Counted from the stretch's first letter, positions 1 through 5,612 are shown. The stretch is 6,290 nt of DNA from an uncultured Lachnospiraceae bacterium (GCA_910589385.1 CAJUTU010000087.1:1-6290); one strand, 5' to 3'. Notes: generated by a model from the sequence alone, not told the origin. Translations and numbers: made by a program.

Positions 1-82
1 TCCGACGCCTGTCGGCTTTCATGCTCCGTCCTGCCAGTTTCTTTTCTACTATACTCGTATCATTTTCAAAAGACCATGTCAT
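1..82 (-). CDS. ABC transporter permease, FtsX/MacB-like (N-terminal fragment, runs off window)
   Basis: Only the first 27 codons are visible: the protein begins MTWSFENDTSIVEKKLAGRS and continues MKADRRR before the window edge. This short basic N-terminus resembles the cytoplasmic start of FtsX-type permeases in clostridial peptide-efflux ABC systems, which normally enters a first membrane helix just after such an Arg-rich stretch. The ATG at 82-80 was chosen because an AGGAGG (91-96, complement) lies 8 bases upstream. The gene starts 12 bases after the ATPase stop codon, so the two are surely co-transcribed and likely form one transporter. No membrane segment is in view, so the permease assignment rests on N-terminal resemblance and on operon position after a MacB/BceA-type ATPase. 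Confidence 0.7.
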   Translation of the reverse strand, partial: MTWSFENDTSIVEKKLAGRSMKADRRR

Positions 83-94
83 ATCTGCCACCTC

Positions 95-781
95 CTAATT
101 GCCACCTGCGGCAATTTTTCCCACAATCCTGCCGTCCTCAATCCTTACAATCCGGTCTGCAAGCTGGGCAATCTCGTTATTATGGGTAATCATGACAATG
201 GTCTGGTTAAACTCCATGCTGGTACGCTTTAAAAGCCCCAGTACATCGGCGCTGGTCTTGGAATCCAGATTTCCGGTGGGCTCATCGGCTAGGATGATGG
301 CCGGTTTGGTGATCAGGGCGCGGGCAATGGCGACACGTTGCTGCTGTCCGCCAGAAAGGTTGTTTGGCATATTCTGCAATTTATCTTCCAATGCCAGCAT
401 CCTCACAATCTCGTCCATAAACTTCTTGTCTGCCGTATCGCCGTCCAACTCCACAGGCAGGACAATATTTTCATAGACATTCAGGATCGGGACAAGGTTA
501 TAATTCTGGAAGATAAAGCCGATGTTGCGGCGGCGGAAGATGGTCAACTCCTCATCATTCTTTTTGGCCAGCTCATCCCCACGGACAATGACACTGCCAG
601 ACGTAGGCGTATCCAACCCGCCCATCATGTTAAGCAGGGTAGATTTACCGCTGCCGGACGTTCCAACGATTGCCACAAACTCCCCCTGTTCCACAGAGAG
701 GTTGACGCCATCCAGGGCGCGGGTAATGTTTGGCTCACTGCCATAATATTTTTTCAGATCAATCGTTTGTAATACATTCAT
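95..781 (-). CDS. ABC transporter ATP-binding protein, MacB/LolD/BceA-type
   Basis: An intact 228-residue nucleotide-binding subunit. All ABC motifs are visible: Walker A GTSGSGKST (40-48), Q-loop Gln92 in FQNYNL, signature LSGGQQQR (142-149), Walker B IILADEPTG (162-170), D-loop NLD (171-173) and switch His200 in MITHN. The length and the LADEPTGNLDS block are typical of ATPases paired with FtsX-like permeases, which in Firmicutes export or detoxify antimicrobial peptides or move lipids. The ATG at 781 is preferred over a TTG at 787 because AAAGGAG ends 9 bases upstream of it; the TTG would leave only 3. The permease follows 12 bases downstream. Upstream lie the kinase and regulator genes (both broken), an arrangement like Bce-type resistance modules. 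A dedicated promoter with a repeat operator lies at 861-891, so this gene may still be transcribed on its own. The substrate cannot be told from the sequence. Confidence 0.93.
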   Translation of the reverse strand: MNVLQTIDLKKYYGSEPNITRALDGVNLSVEQGEFVAIVGTSGSGKSTLLNMMGGLDTPTSGSVIVRGDELAKKNDEELTIFRRRNIGFIFQNYNLVPILNVYENIVLPVELDGDTADKKFMDEIVRMLALEDKLQNMPNNLSGGQQQRVAIARALITKPAIILADEPTGNLDSKTSADVLGLLKRTSMEFNQTIVMITHNNEIAQLADRIVRIEDGRIVGKIAAGGN

Positions 782-807
782 AATCAAATGCTCCTTTCCT
801 TATCTCT

Positions 808-824
808 GTCCTGTTTTTCAGGAC
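808..824 (-). other. small hairpin in the 5' leader of the ABC operon
   Basis: GTCCTG and CAGGAC are perfect complements separated by five bases (a T-run on plus, an A-run on minus). On the transcript this 6-bp stem falls between the predicted promoter (861-866) and the ribosome binding site. It is not followed by a U-tract, so it is not a terminator. It may simply stabilise the leader. Confidence 0.4.
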
Positions 825-860
825 ATACAGGTATATTCCTTTCTGCCAGTTGATAAGGAC

Positions 861-891
861 ATTATAAAATTCAAATGTCACAGAAATGTCC
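861..891 (-). promoter_or_regulatory. ABC operon promoter with AAATGTC direct-repeat operator
   Basis: On the minus strand a perfect TATAAT (861-866) lies about 80 bases before the ATPase start. There is no good -35 hexamer 17 bp upstream. Instead two direct copies of AAATGTC (873-879 and 884-890; GACATTT on minus) sit there exactly 11 bp apart. A weak -35 overlaid by tandem heptamers one helical turn apart is the usual layout of a promoter activated by an OmpR-family regulator. The regulator remnant next door (2050-2512) is of that family, so it is the likely original ligand. This is inferred from spacing and sequence. Confidence 0.6.
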
Positions 892-915
892 GAAGCGGCA
901 TAAAAAATGCAGACG

Positions 916-939
916 AAATGTTACAAGACTCGGACATTT
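916..939. promoter_or_regulatory. second AAATGT/ACATTT motif pair upstream of the ABC promoter
   Basis: AAATGTTAC (916-924) and GACATTT (933-939) carry the heptamer of the core operator in inverted orientation. They lie 25-50 bp upstream of the core direct repeats. A further pair, GGACA (999-1003) and TGTCC (1012-1016), lies just past the kinase stop codon. They may be auxiliary regulator sites. The match is partial, so confidence is low. Confidence 0.35.
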
Positions 940-1026
940 CAGCCGAAAACCTGCCACTGGCAGCTTTATCGGCACACTGCTGCGAAAAAATTTACGCTGG
1001 ACAACTTGGAATGTCCATCTGCCGTG

Positions 1027-2053
1027 CTATCTTGTAGGAAGCATAATGGAAAATTCCGAACCCTTGCCCGGTTCCGAAACCACTTTGATATAGCAGCCCT
1101 GTCTCGTTACGATCTCACGGGTCAGATACAGGCCAATGCCCACGCCCTGTTCACCATGTACTTTTCCTCACGATAGAAGCGCCGGAAAATAGCGGCCTGA
1201 TTGCTCTCCGTAATACCCTTGCCGGTATCGGACACACTCAGTTTTACATACATTTCCCATTGTTCTACTGAAATTCGGATTGCTCCTCCGACCGGGGTAT
1301 ATTTCACTGCATTGTCCAACAGGTTGAATACGGCTTCCGCTGTCCACTTGCTGTCATGGGAAAGGCAAAGCTCCTCCGAACAGTCCACCGTTACGGAAGT
1401 GTTCTTTTTTCCGCCGCATATACGATGTCGCTGCAGGCCATCGCCAGCGTGTCGATTAGCGGGGCGTCTTTCTTTTCCAGCCGGATTGCTCCGGTTTCCA
1501 ACCGGGAGGTTTTCACAAGAGCCTGAAAAAGAAACTCCAGCTTGTCCGTCTGATTCCGGATGCCCTGTAGGAACTTCCACTGTTCTTCTGTGGCCGACTT
1601 TGAAAGCAGCGTATCCGTCACCATTTTCAGATTGCTTATTGGTGTTTTCACCTGATGGGAGACATCCAACACCAGCATCTTCAGCTCCTGCCGTTCCTCG
1701 TCCACTTTCCGTCGGTTCTCCTGCATGATTCCATACAGTCGCGAAAGACGGTAGCTGATACGGGCAAAGAGTGTTTCACTGTCCGCAGCATGCATAGGCT
1801 CTCCGCTTCCGCTTATCATTTGATCCATTGCCCGGCACAGCTCGCTGGTAAATACGGAAAGCCGTTTGCCAAAGGCAATCGTCAGAAGGAACATCCATAC
1901 AAGGGCACAGAGCGTCAGAAGCATGCCGGAGGCCAACATCCACATCTGCCCTGCCACCCATAAAACAACTGCGCAGATAGCAAGCATCGAAACTGCCATA
2001 CCACTGCATGCCAGCAGGAATAACCTTTTTACAGAGATTCTCCCCAGATTCAT
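1027..2053 (-). pseudogene. sensor histidine kinase, two frameshifts
   Basis: Adding one base in each of two A-runs (complement of 1405-1410 and 1162-1165) restores a clean 342-residue kinase ending at TAG 1027-1029. Domains: two membrane helices at about 11-34 and 37-61 with almost no extracellular loop (intramembrane-sensing style), a linker, DHp H-box with His133 in DVSHQVKTP, N-box NLLDNAVKYT (244-253), G1 DTGKG (276-280), F-box-like FRRFYRE, and G2 GVGIGLYL (304-311). The start ATG (2053) overlaps the regulator's stop as ATGA and has GGAGG 9 bases upstream. As it stands the first frameshift ends translation at 1391 after 220 residues, leaving the sensor and DHp but no ATP-binding domain. 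Such kinases pair with MacB/BceAB-like exporters for peptide resistance. Both lesions are in homopolymers, so read error is possible. Confidence 0.85.
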
Positions 2054-2512
2054 TTTCTCTCGCCTCCCATCCACTGATACCCAATTCGTAAATCGTTTTG
2101 ATATAAGTATCACCATCAGCCTCAATCTTGCCCCGTATACGGCTGATGGAAGTTGTCAGTGTGTGTTCGTCCACATAGTTTTCATCCGCATCCCACAGCC
2201 GTTCCAATCCAAAAGGCGCTGCATGGTCAGGATCTGTTTAGGGTTTTTGCAGAACAGATACAATATCTTATACTCCATGGGTGAAAGGGTAAGAGGCTTC
2301 CCATTCAACAAAGCTGTCTGTTCTGAAAAGTCCATGAACAGCCTGCCGTCATCATAGAAATCCTTTGCCAGCCCCCGATGTTCCAGCATAGCGAACATTG
2401 CCCGTATCTTCCGCAGCAGCGCCCCAATGGAAAAAGGCTTGGTGATATAATCCACTGCCCCCACTTCGTACCCCCGGATCTGGTCGCTCTCCTGATCGTT
2501 GCCAGTCAGGAA
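2050..2512 (-). pseudogene. OmpR-family response regulator, N-terminally truncated and frameshifted
   Basis: Recognisable homology begins at FLTGNDQESD (codon at 2512) and runs through GAVDYITKPFS, which has the conserved receiver Lys, then the winged-helix output domain (LTLSPMEYKILYLFCKNP, RLWDADENYVDEH, SRIRGKIEADGDTYIKTIY). About 75-80 N-terminal residues are missing, including the acidic pocket and phospho-acceptor Asp. Two further lesions break the frame: a tandem TCCAA duplication at 2203-2212, and loss of one G opposite 2087 (TACGAATTG where TACGGAATT would give the usual YGIGYQW ending). Undoing both gives 152 residues plus a TGA that overlaps the kinase ATG. It was co-transcribed with the kinase. 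Without the phospho-acceptor, and with a broken DNA-binding wing, it should be dead. Confidence 0.85.
2203..2212. repeat. 5-bp tandem duplication inside the regulator pseudogene
   Basis: TCCAA is present twice in a row (2203-2207, 2208-2212). Removing one copy restores LLERLWDADENYVDEH, the conserved OmpR-type output helix region. With both copies the frame runs into WNGCGMRMK. This is a direct frameshifting duplication and unlike a homopolymer read error. Confidence 0.8.
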
Positions 2513-2528
2513 ACTGCCAACGCCTTTC

Positions 2529-2569
2529 TGTCTGATACTGTATTATGTTTACAAGTACAGTATCAGACA
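2529..2569. repeat. 14-bp perfect inverted repeat at the regulator truncation point
   Basis: TGTCTGATACTGTA (2529-2542) and TACAGTATCAGACA (2556-2569) are perfect complements around a 13-base loop. Homology to the regulator stops within about 20 bases of the left arm. There is no U-tract on either side, so a terminator is unlikely. It may be a deletion or excision scar, an operator, or the end of a small element (see the related motif at 2661-2682). Confidence 0.65.
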
Positions 2570-2682
2570 TCATAAAATAACTGCCAAGAGAATTATAAAA
2601 ATCCCATTGCCTTAGCGACGGAATCTTTGTATATGAATATGTAGATATTAAAATCTGGTTTTGTAAACATTCTCTGTATCAG
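2532..2682. repeat. possible 151-bp non-autonomous element with imperfect inverted ends
   Basis: Plus-strand 2532-2554 reads CTGATAC, six bases, ATGTTTACAA. Minus-strand 2682-2661 reads CTGATAC, five bases, ATGTTTACAA. The same bipartite motif therefore bounds 151 bp in inverted orientation with no coding content between. A MITE-like or regulatory origin is possible. Lack of a clear target duplication keeps this tentative. Confidence 0.25.
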
Positions 2683-2687
2683 CAAAT

Positions 2688-3191
2688 TTATTCAACTGTG
2701 ATCACAACAATTTTTACAGCTTCACTTGGATGCTCTTCATCAAAATCAATCAGTCCATGGTAACTGATCTCTACCTTATCACCCACGGCAATCGAGGAAT
2801 CTCCTTCTGCTGCCTGTGCATTTTCTGTGGAAAATCCTTCCAATATCTGTGCATTCTCCGTGGAAAAATAATAGAGCATATCATCATCCGGGTTTTTGAT
2901 TGTGATTGTGTTACCTTCATACTTTTCAACAATTCCGGCAATGGGATCGCACACTGTATTTTCTTCGTCTTCCGGAGAAACTTTTCCATCCTCTTCTGCA
3001 ATCTTCGGCTTTAATGGTTCCACAAGATTCGTTTCTACTTCCTCAGCTTTTGTATCTGTGGTTTCTTTCTGATCCGTTTCCTGTGGGAAATCAGTCTCCA
3101 CAGATACTGCATTCTCTTTTGATTCGGATGAACAAGCGGTCATCCCCATTGCCAAAACTATCACAAATATCAGAATACATTTTCTTTTCAT
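2688..3191 (-). CDS. small secreted lipoprotein, unknown function (second gene of pair)
   Basis: A 167-residue protein with a lipoprotein signal: basic MKRK, hydrophobic core, lipobox MTAC with Cys20 as the predicted lipidated residue. A long acidic, Thr/Glu-rich linker (about 21-85) leads to a beta-rich domain containing GIVEKYEGNTITIKN, IAVGDKVEISYHG and AVKIVVITVE. This pattern (G-x-V, T/N-rich turn, GDxVxI, A-x-x-I) recalls small OB-like domains such as DUF5666/DUF3221-type proteins, but the match is by eye only. The ATG at 3191 was chosen over one at 3206 because AGGAG (overlapping the upstream ATG) lies 7 bases before it. It follows the first lipoprotein gene by 18 bases. An 11-residue internal duplication (FSTENAQ twice) lies in the domain. 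It is probably anchored on the outer face of the membrane. No function can be assigned. Confidence 0.8.
   Translation of the reverse strand: MKRKCILIFVIVLAMGMTACSSESKENAVSVETDFPQETDQKETTDTKAEEVETNLVEPLKPKIAEEDGKVSPEDEENTVCDPIAGIVEKYEGNTITIKNPDDDMLYYFSTENAQILEGFSTENAQAAEGDSSIAVGDKVEISYHGLIDFDEEHPSEAVKIVVITVE
2815..2867. repeat. 33-bp tandem duplication in the lipoprotein gene
   Basis: Two 20-base blocks (2815-2834 and 2848-2867) match at 18 positions and are offset by exactly 33 bases. They encode FSTENAQ twice in an 11-residue period. The duplication is in frame, so the gene stays open. The mismatches suggest it is not brand new. Confidence 0.7.
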
Positions 3192-3209
3192 AATCTTTCT
3201 CCTCATTTT

Positions 3210-3767
3210 CTAAAAGAATCTTATTTCTGTAGCATGGAATTCATCATTTTTAAAGCTGCCTTTCATTTCAACGAACATATGCTCTTTCAAGTCCTGAAAT
3301 CCGGCCTCTTTGTTCCCATGGCCTTCTTCATTTTCATCAGTGTCTTTTAAATAAAAACGAGTATCTTCTTCAAAAACTACATGAATCAACTGGGAATCGG
3401 GAATATCCGCATCGGAGCTTGGAGAACTGTATATTATGGAACCATCATCAAGAATTTTCACTTTCCTCTCGACAATGAAAAATGAGTCCTCTTCCATCTT
3501 CCGAACCTTACCTAAAAAATCCGCATCGACAGCGGAGGCAATATCCGGCTCTAAAACCTGCCATTCTCCTGCTGTATTTTCCTGTGCCTCCTCTGCGCTC
3601 CCATCAACGTCTTTTAGTGGCGCATTATTTAATTCCTCTGGTGATGCTTCCTCTACCTGAGTTTCTTCTGTTTTAGCAGTAGATTCCGGGCTGGAACCGC
3701 ATCCTGCAATCATTGTGTTCAATATGCACACAGTACCAAATAATATCATTGCCTTTTTCAGTTTCAT
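3210..3767 (-). CDS. small secreted lipoprotein, unknown function (first gene of pair)
   Basis: A 185-residue protein starting MKLKKAMILFGTVCILN with lipobox MIAGC (Cys23 lipidated). Then comes an acidic Glu/Thr/Ser-rich linker to about residue 65 and a domain containing DFLGKVRKMEEDSFFIVE, EEDTRFYLKD and HMFVEMKGSFKNDEFHATEI. The G-x-V start and the MKG...A-x-x-I ending parallel the downstream lipoprotein, suggesting two distant members of one family, perhaps OB-like. The start is secure: AGGAGG (3772-3777, complement) lies just upstream of ATG 3767, and the promoter at 3802-3830 precedes it. The downstream gene follows after 18 bases, so this is a two-gene operon. The high acidic content suggests an extracytoplasmic, possibly cation-exposed site, which is an inference only. 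Confidence 0.82.
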   Translation of the reverse strand: MKLKKAMILFGTVCILNTMIAGCGSSPESTAKTEETQVEEASPEELNNAPLKDVDGSAEEAQENTAGEWQVLEPDIASAVDADFLGKVRKMEEDSFFIVERKVKILDDGSIIYSSPSSDADIPDSQLIHVVFEEDTRFYLKDTDENEEGHGNKEAGFQDLKEHMFVEMKGSFKNDEFHATEIRFF

Positions 3768-3779
3768 AAATACCTCCTT

Positions 3780-3797
3780 GTTATTTGTAGAAATAAC
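3780..3797 (-). other. hairpin in the lipoprotein operon leader
   Basis: GTTATTT and AAATAAC form a perfect 7-bp stem with a 4-base loop between the predicted -10 box and the AGGAGG site. It is AT-rich and has no U-tract, so it is likely a leader structure rather than a terminator. Confidence 0.4.
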
Positions 3798-3801
3798 AGC
3801 T

Positions 3802-3830
3802 ATTATAGTCTGTCTAAATCATTCAAACAA
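3802..3830 (-). promoter_or_regulatory. sigma-A promoter of the lipoprotein operon
   Basis: On the minus strand TTGTTT (3825-3830) and TATAAT (3802-3807) are separated by 17 bp, about 35-60 bp upstream of the lipoprotein start at 3767. The -10 is perfect and the spacing is optimal. Confidence 0.75.
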
Positions 3831-3862
3831 CCTTTTTGCGGTGAAATGCATCCTGAATGTTG

Positions 3863-3875
3863 CCAATGTCATTAA
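3863..3875 (+). repeat. 13-bp match to the IS4-type element end
   Basis: CCAATGTCATTAA here equals the outer part of the 24-bp inverted end at 5613-5636 (read on minus), including one flanking C; 12 bases match the left end at 5047. No transposase follows. It may be a remnant of another copy of the element end, or chance. Confidence 0.3.
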
Positions 3876-3884
3876 AGTATCCTT

Positions 3885-4224
3885 TTAACTAACATCTATG
3901 GTTTGTGTCCATTTCAATCCCTCATTTTCCTTTAATAATCCCATATGGTATAATCCCTGCACACAGTCTACATAACCCTGAATGTAGGCTCGTTTCTCCT
4001 TGGCAGACACAAAATCTTCCAGGCGCTCCTTCATTTCCTCTGCCTTCTCTTGCTCTCCTGCAGGCAGGGGTTTCCAGAAACACTTCCCACTCCTGCTCCG
4101 TTTCCTTCCATGCCTCCAGAGCCGCTTCATATTCTGAGGTACGCACATAACTCTCCCGTTTTATATTTTCTCCGTTTAAAGTTCCCAGAAACTGGGCGAT
4201 TTTCAACCACACATCATTTAACAT
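3885..4224 (-). pseudogene. small hypothetical protein, one frameshift
   Basis: The first reading frame gives MLNDVWLKIAQFLGTLNGEN and continues to FLE near 4075. The conserved-looking remainder (PLPAGEQEKAEEMKERLEDF, then AYIQGYVDCVQGLYHMGLL) is in another frame. Removing one base from the run complementary to 4067-4073 joins them into 112 residues ending at TAA 3885. It is helical and charged, with a C-terminal YIQGYVDCVQGLY segment that recalls small helical proteins (DUF6809-like) often found beside XRE regulators in Lachnospiraceae; this is a resemblance only. AAAGGAG lies 7 bases before the ATG, and a strong promoter is at 4286-4313. It is divergent from the XRE gene. The ribosome would otherwise make a 100-residue protein with a scrambled tail. 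Confidence 0.65.
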
Positions 4225-4285
4225 TTCACTTCTCCTTTTTCTGTTATATTTTCCATATTTCCTTATATTTTTACCCTTACTGCTG

Positions 4286-4313
4286 ATTATATATCATAGG
4301 AGAGTTTTATCAA
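4286..4313 (-). promoter_or_regulatory. promoter of the small hypothetical gene, in the divergent intergenic region
   Basis: On the minus strand TTGATA (4308-4313) and TATAAT (4286-4291) lie 16 bp apart and about 62 bp upstream of the start at 4224. A weaker plus-strand candidate for the XRE gene is TTAATC (4324-4329) with TAAAAT (4347-4352), 17 bp apart. The two promoters lie back to back, so the XRE protein could have controlled both. Confidence 0.65.
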
Positions 4314-4381
4314 CTATAACCGCTTAATCATTTGTGCCATAGCAGATAAAATTAGTCCATAGCAAGCAAGGAGGCAATGGA

Positions 4382-4725
4382 ATGGATGACTTATTAAGGC
4401 AGATTGGCAACCGCATATTAAACCGTAGAAAACAACTCCGTATGACACAGGAAGATCTGGCTGAAAAAGCGGGCATTACTCCACAGACCGTTTCCTCTGC
4501 GGAACTTGGCAAAAAAGCACTTCGCCGGAAAATATTATCCGGGTTTGTTCTGCCCTCCACATCAGCACCGATTACCTGCTCCTTGGCGAGATAAACTCCG
4601 GCGACTATTCCGTTTTGCTCTCCAGGATTTCAAACCTTCCTCCCATACAATACTGCCACATGGAGGATATTATCAACAGTTTTATCCTGGCATTGGAAGA
4701 AAGGGAAGCGCAGAACGGAAAATGA
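4382..4725 (+). pseudogene. XRE-family HTH transcriptional regulator, one frameshift
   Basis: The N-terminal half is a classic HTH_3 domain: IGNRILNRRKQLRMTQEDLA, then EKAGITPQTVSSAELGKKAL. After ALR the frame breaks. Adding one C at 4525-4526 (CGCCCGGAA) restores RPENIIRVCSALHISTDYLL, then LGEINSGDYSVLLSRISNLP and a helical C-terminus ending EEREAQNGK at TGA 4723-4725, 114 residues in all. The broken frame ends after 70 residues, within the HTH fold. AAGGAGG lies 7 bases before ATG 4382. Family members bind DNA as dimers and often repress themselves and a divergent neighbour, here the small gene at 3885-4224. It ends 14 bases from the convergent gene at 4740. Confidence 0.85.
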
Positions 4726-4739
4726 CCTCCCTGTGCTTT

Positions 4740-5046
4740 TTAGCTGCTCCGAAACGCTGACATGGTATCTGCAATCAATGCAAAGGTTGCTTGATCCATT
4801 TCTTTTGGCGGCTCATCTCCCCCATTCCCTTTTTCGGTCTTACAGTTCCCTGTTCCGCCATATGCTCCCTGCCTGTATCTGGCCTGGAACTATTCTGCCT
4901 TATATCCTCTTTCCCTGCCAGAATCTCCGCAACAATTTCTTCGATTGCTGCCCTATTTATGGTCTGGGGAATGGCAATATCCGGTGTTTCCGGGCAGTTG
5001 ATATAGTGGAGGACTGCATTCACAAGAAACTGCGCCTTGCTGCGCG
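4740..5046 (-). pseudogene. ribbon-helix-helix/ParR-like protein, 5'-truncated by IS and frameshifted
   Basis: The frame enters directly from the IS end at 5047 with IARSKAQFLVNAVLHYINCP and continues TPDIAIPQTINRAAIEEIVA and EILAGKEDIRQ. The S-K-x-Q-F-L-V-N-A-V-L-x-Y pattern resembles the second helix of ribbon-helix-helix proteins such as ParR-like partition or mobile-element accessory proteins. A missing base in the A-run opposite 4830-4834 shifts the frame to an early stop at 4775. Adding it gives GDEPPKEMDQATFALIADTM and SAFRSS, ending at TAA 4740-4742. The N-terminal beta strand and helix are absent, and I could not find them on the far side of the IS relic. If ParR-like, it would bind a centromere-like site and partner a ParM gene, which is not in the window. 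Confidence 0.5.
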
Positions 5047-5070
5047 CAATGTCATTAAGTTAAGACATTG
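5047..5070 (+). repeat. left inverted end of the IS relic
   Basis: 24 bases starting CAATGTCATTAAGTTAAGAC. It is the exact reverse complement of 5613-5636. Confidence 0.85.
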
Positions 5071-5088
5071 TCGTGGTCACATTCTTTC

Positions 5089-5125
5089 AGGCAGAGATAG
5101 GGAAAGCCCTATCTCTGCCTATTTT
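5089..5125 (+). terminator. strong rho-independent terminator inside the IS left end
   Basis: A perfect 14-bp stem (AGGCAGAGATAGGG at 5089-5102 and CCCTATCTCTGCCT at 5107-5120) with loop AAAG is followed by ATTTTT on the plus strand. It would stop plus-strand transcripts from running antisense into the transposase. Confidence 0.85.
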
Positions 5126-5162
5126 TGTCTTTTGCGTGTATGTTGGTCTATTTTTAAGTAAC

Positions 5163-5188
5163 ACAAAAAGACAGGTTGCTATCTGTCT
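5163..5188 (-). terminator. probable transposase terminator
   Basis: On minus, AGACAG, eight bases and CTGTCT form a 6-bp stem directly followed by TTTT and GTG. It lies about 30 bases past the transposase stop at 5215. The stem is short, so confidence is moderate. Confidence 0.5.
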
Positions 5189-5214
5189 GAAAAAGCGATA
5201 TACTTTTGTAGAAG

Positions 5215-5575
5215 CTAAGCTGCTCGATACAGAAAACTTACCGCTGACTTGTGTCTGACTTTGCGAGGGTCTGAGCGCTCAGGCCTGACAGGCAAAAGAT
5301 TTTTCTGTATTAGCTTTTCAACATCAGGTGAAAAAATATCATTCCATAGGAAATACCAGCATATATAAATCGCTATCATATAATTTAACCCAATTGCATA
5401 TTTCAATTCCCCATCTCATCGCATAAATTTTCTTTATCTCGTCTGCCGGAAATTCTTTCTTTGGCAGATTTGTAATGATACATTCATAAGAATCTTCTGT
5501 AATGGCAAATCTTACTACCCGAAAATTTAGAGTATAGAATTTTTGAAAAAAGTTACAAAAAAGAGCAGGGTACAT
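5215..5575 (-). pseudogene. IS4-family transposase remnant with internal deletions
   Basis: Two frames carry family sequence. The upstream frame has FYTLNFRVVRFAITEDSYEC, IITNLPKKEFPADEIKKIY and AMRWGIE, the start of the IS4 Y-(2)-R-(3)-E-(6)-K signature. The second frame resumes with KYAIGLNY, then IFSPDVEKLIQKNLLPVRPE and RKVRHKSAVSFLYRAA up to TAG 5215. The residues expected between GIE and KYAIG are gone, with a join at GAAA (plus 5401-5404). A second join lies near 5378-5385, after LNY, where a block of the C-terminal domain is missing. The region N-terminal to FYTL, with the first two catalytic Asp, is also absent; MYPALFCNFFQK at 5575 may be the old start or new sequence. No active enzyme is possible. 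Confidence 0.8.
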
Positions 5576-5595
5576 ATTTCTATATACCTTGCTCT
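5557..5595 (-). terminator. terminator-like hairpin at the IS right end
   Basis: On minus, AGAGCAAGGTATAT pairs imperfectly with the complement of AGAGCAGGGTACATAT, and a run of six T follows (complement of 5557-5562). It lies between the right inverted end and the transposase. It probably shields the transposase from outside transcription, as in other IS4-type elements. Confidence 0.6.
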
Positions 5596-5612
5596 GTAAG
5601 GGGCAGCTTTAC

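Noticed and set aside
99..772. Long plus-strand open frames opposite the ATPase gene
   Set aside because: They are antisense shadows of a gene with all ABC motifs and a proper ribosome binding site.
999..1016. Terminator after the kinase gene
   Set aside because: The GGACA/TGTCC stem is only 5 bp, and the T-run begins about 8 bases later, so it is not a credible rho-independent terminator.
1405..1410. Programmed -1 frameshift at the A-run in the kinase
   Set aside because: The codon phase does not match an A-AAA-AAG slippery heptamer, and the same gene has a second uncompensated deletion.
1201..1963. Plus-strand frames opposite the kinase
   Set aside because: Antisense shadows; low-complexity translations with no start signals or family motifs.
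1776..2040. Minus-strand frame continuing past the regulator end as a regulator-fusion protein
   Set aside because: It exists only because of the lost G near 2087; the sequence after YELG is the kinase gene read out of frame.
2501..2520. Inverted repeat GTTGCCAGT / ACTGCCAAC in the regulator
   Set aside because: It has a mismatch and lies in conserved coding sequence (FLTGN), so it is probably chance.
4733..5161. 142-residue plus-strand open frame opposite the ParR-like gene
   Set aside because: It runs through the IS end and shows no motifs; the minus strand has a coherent protein.
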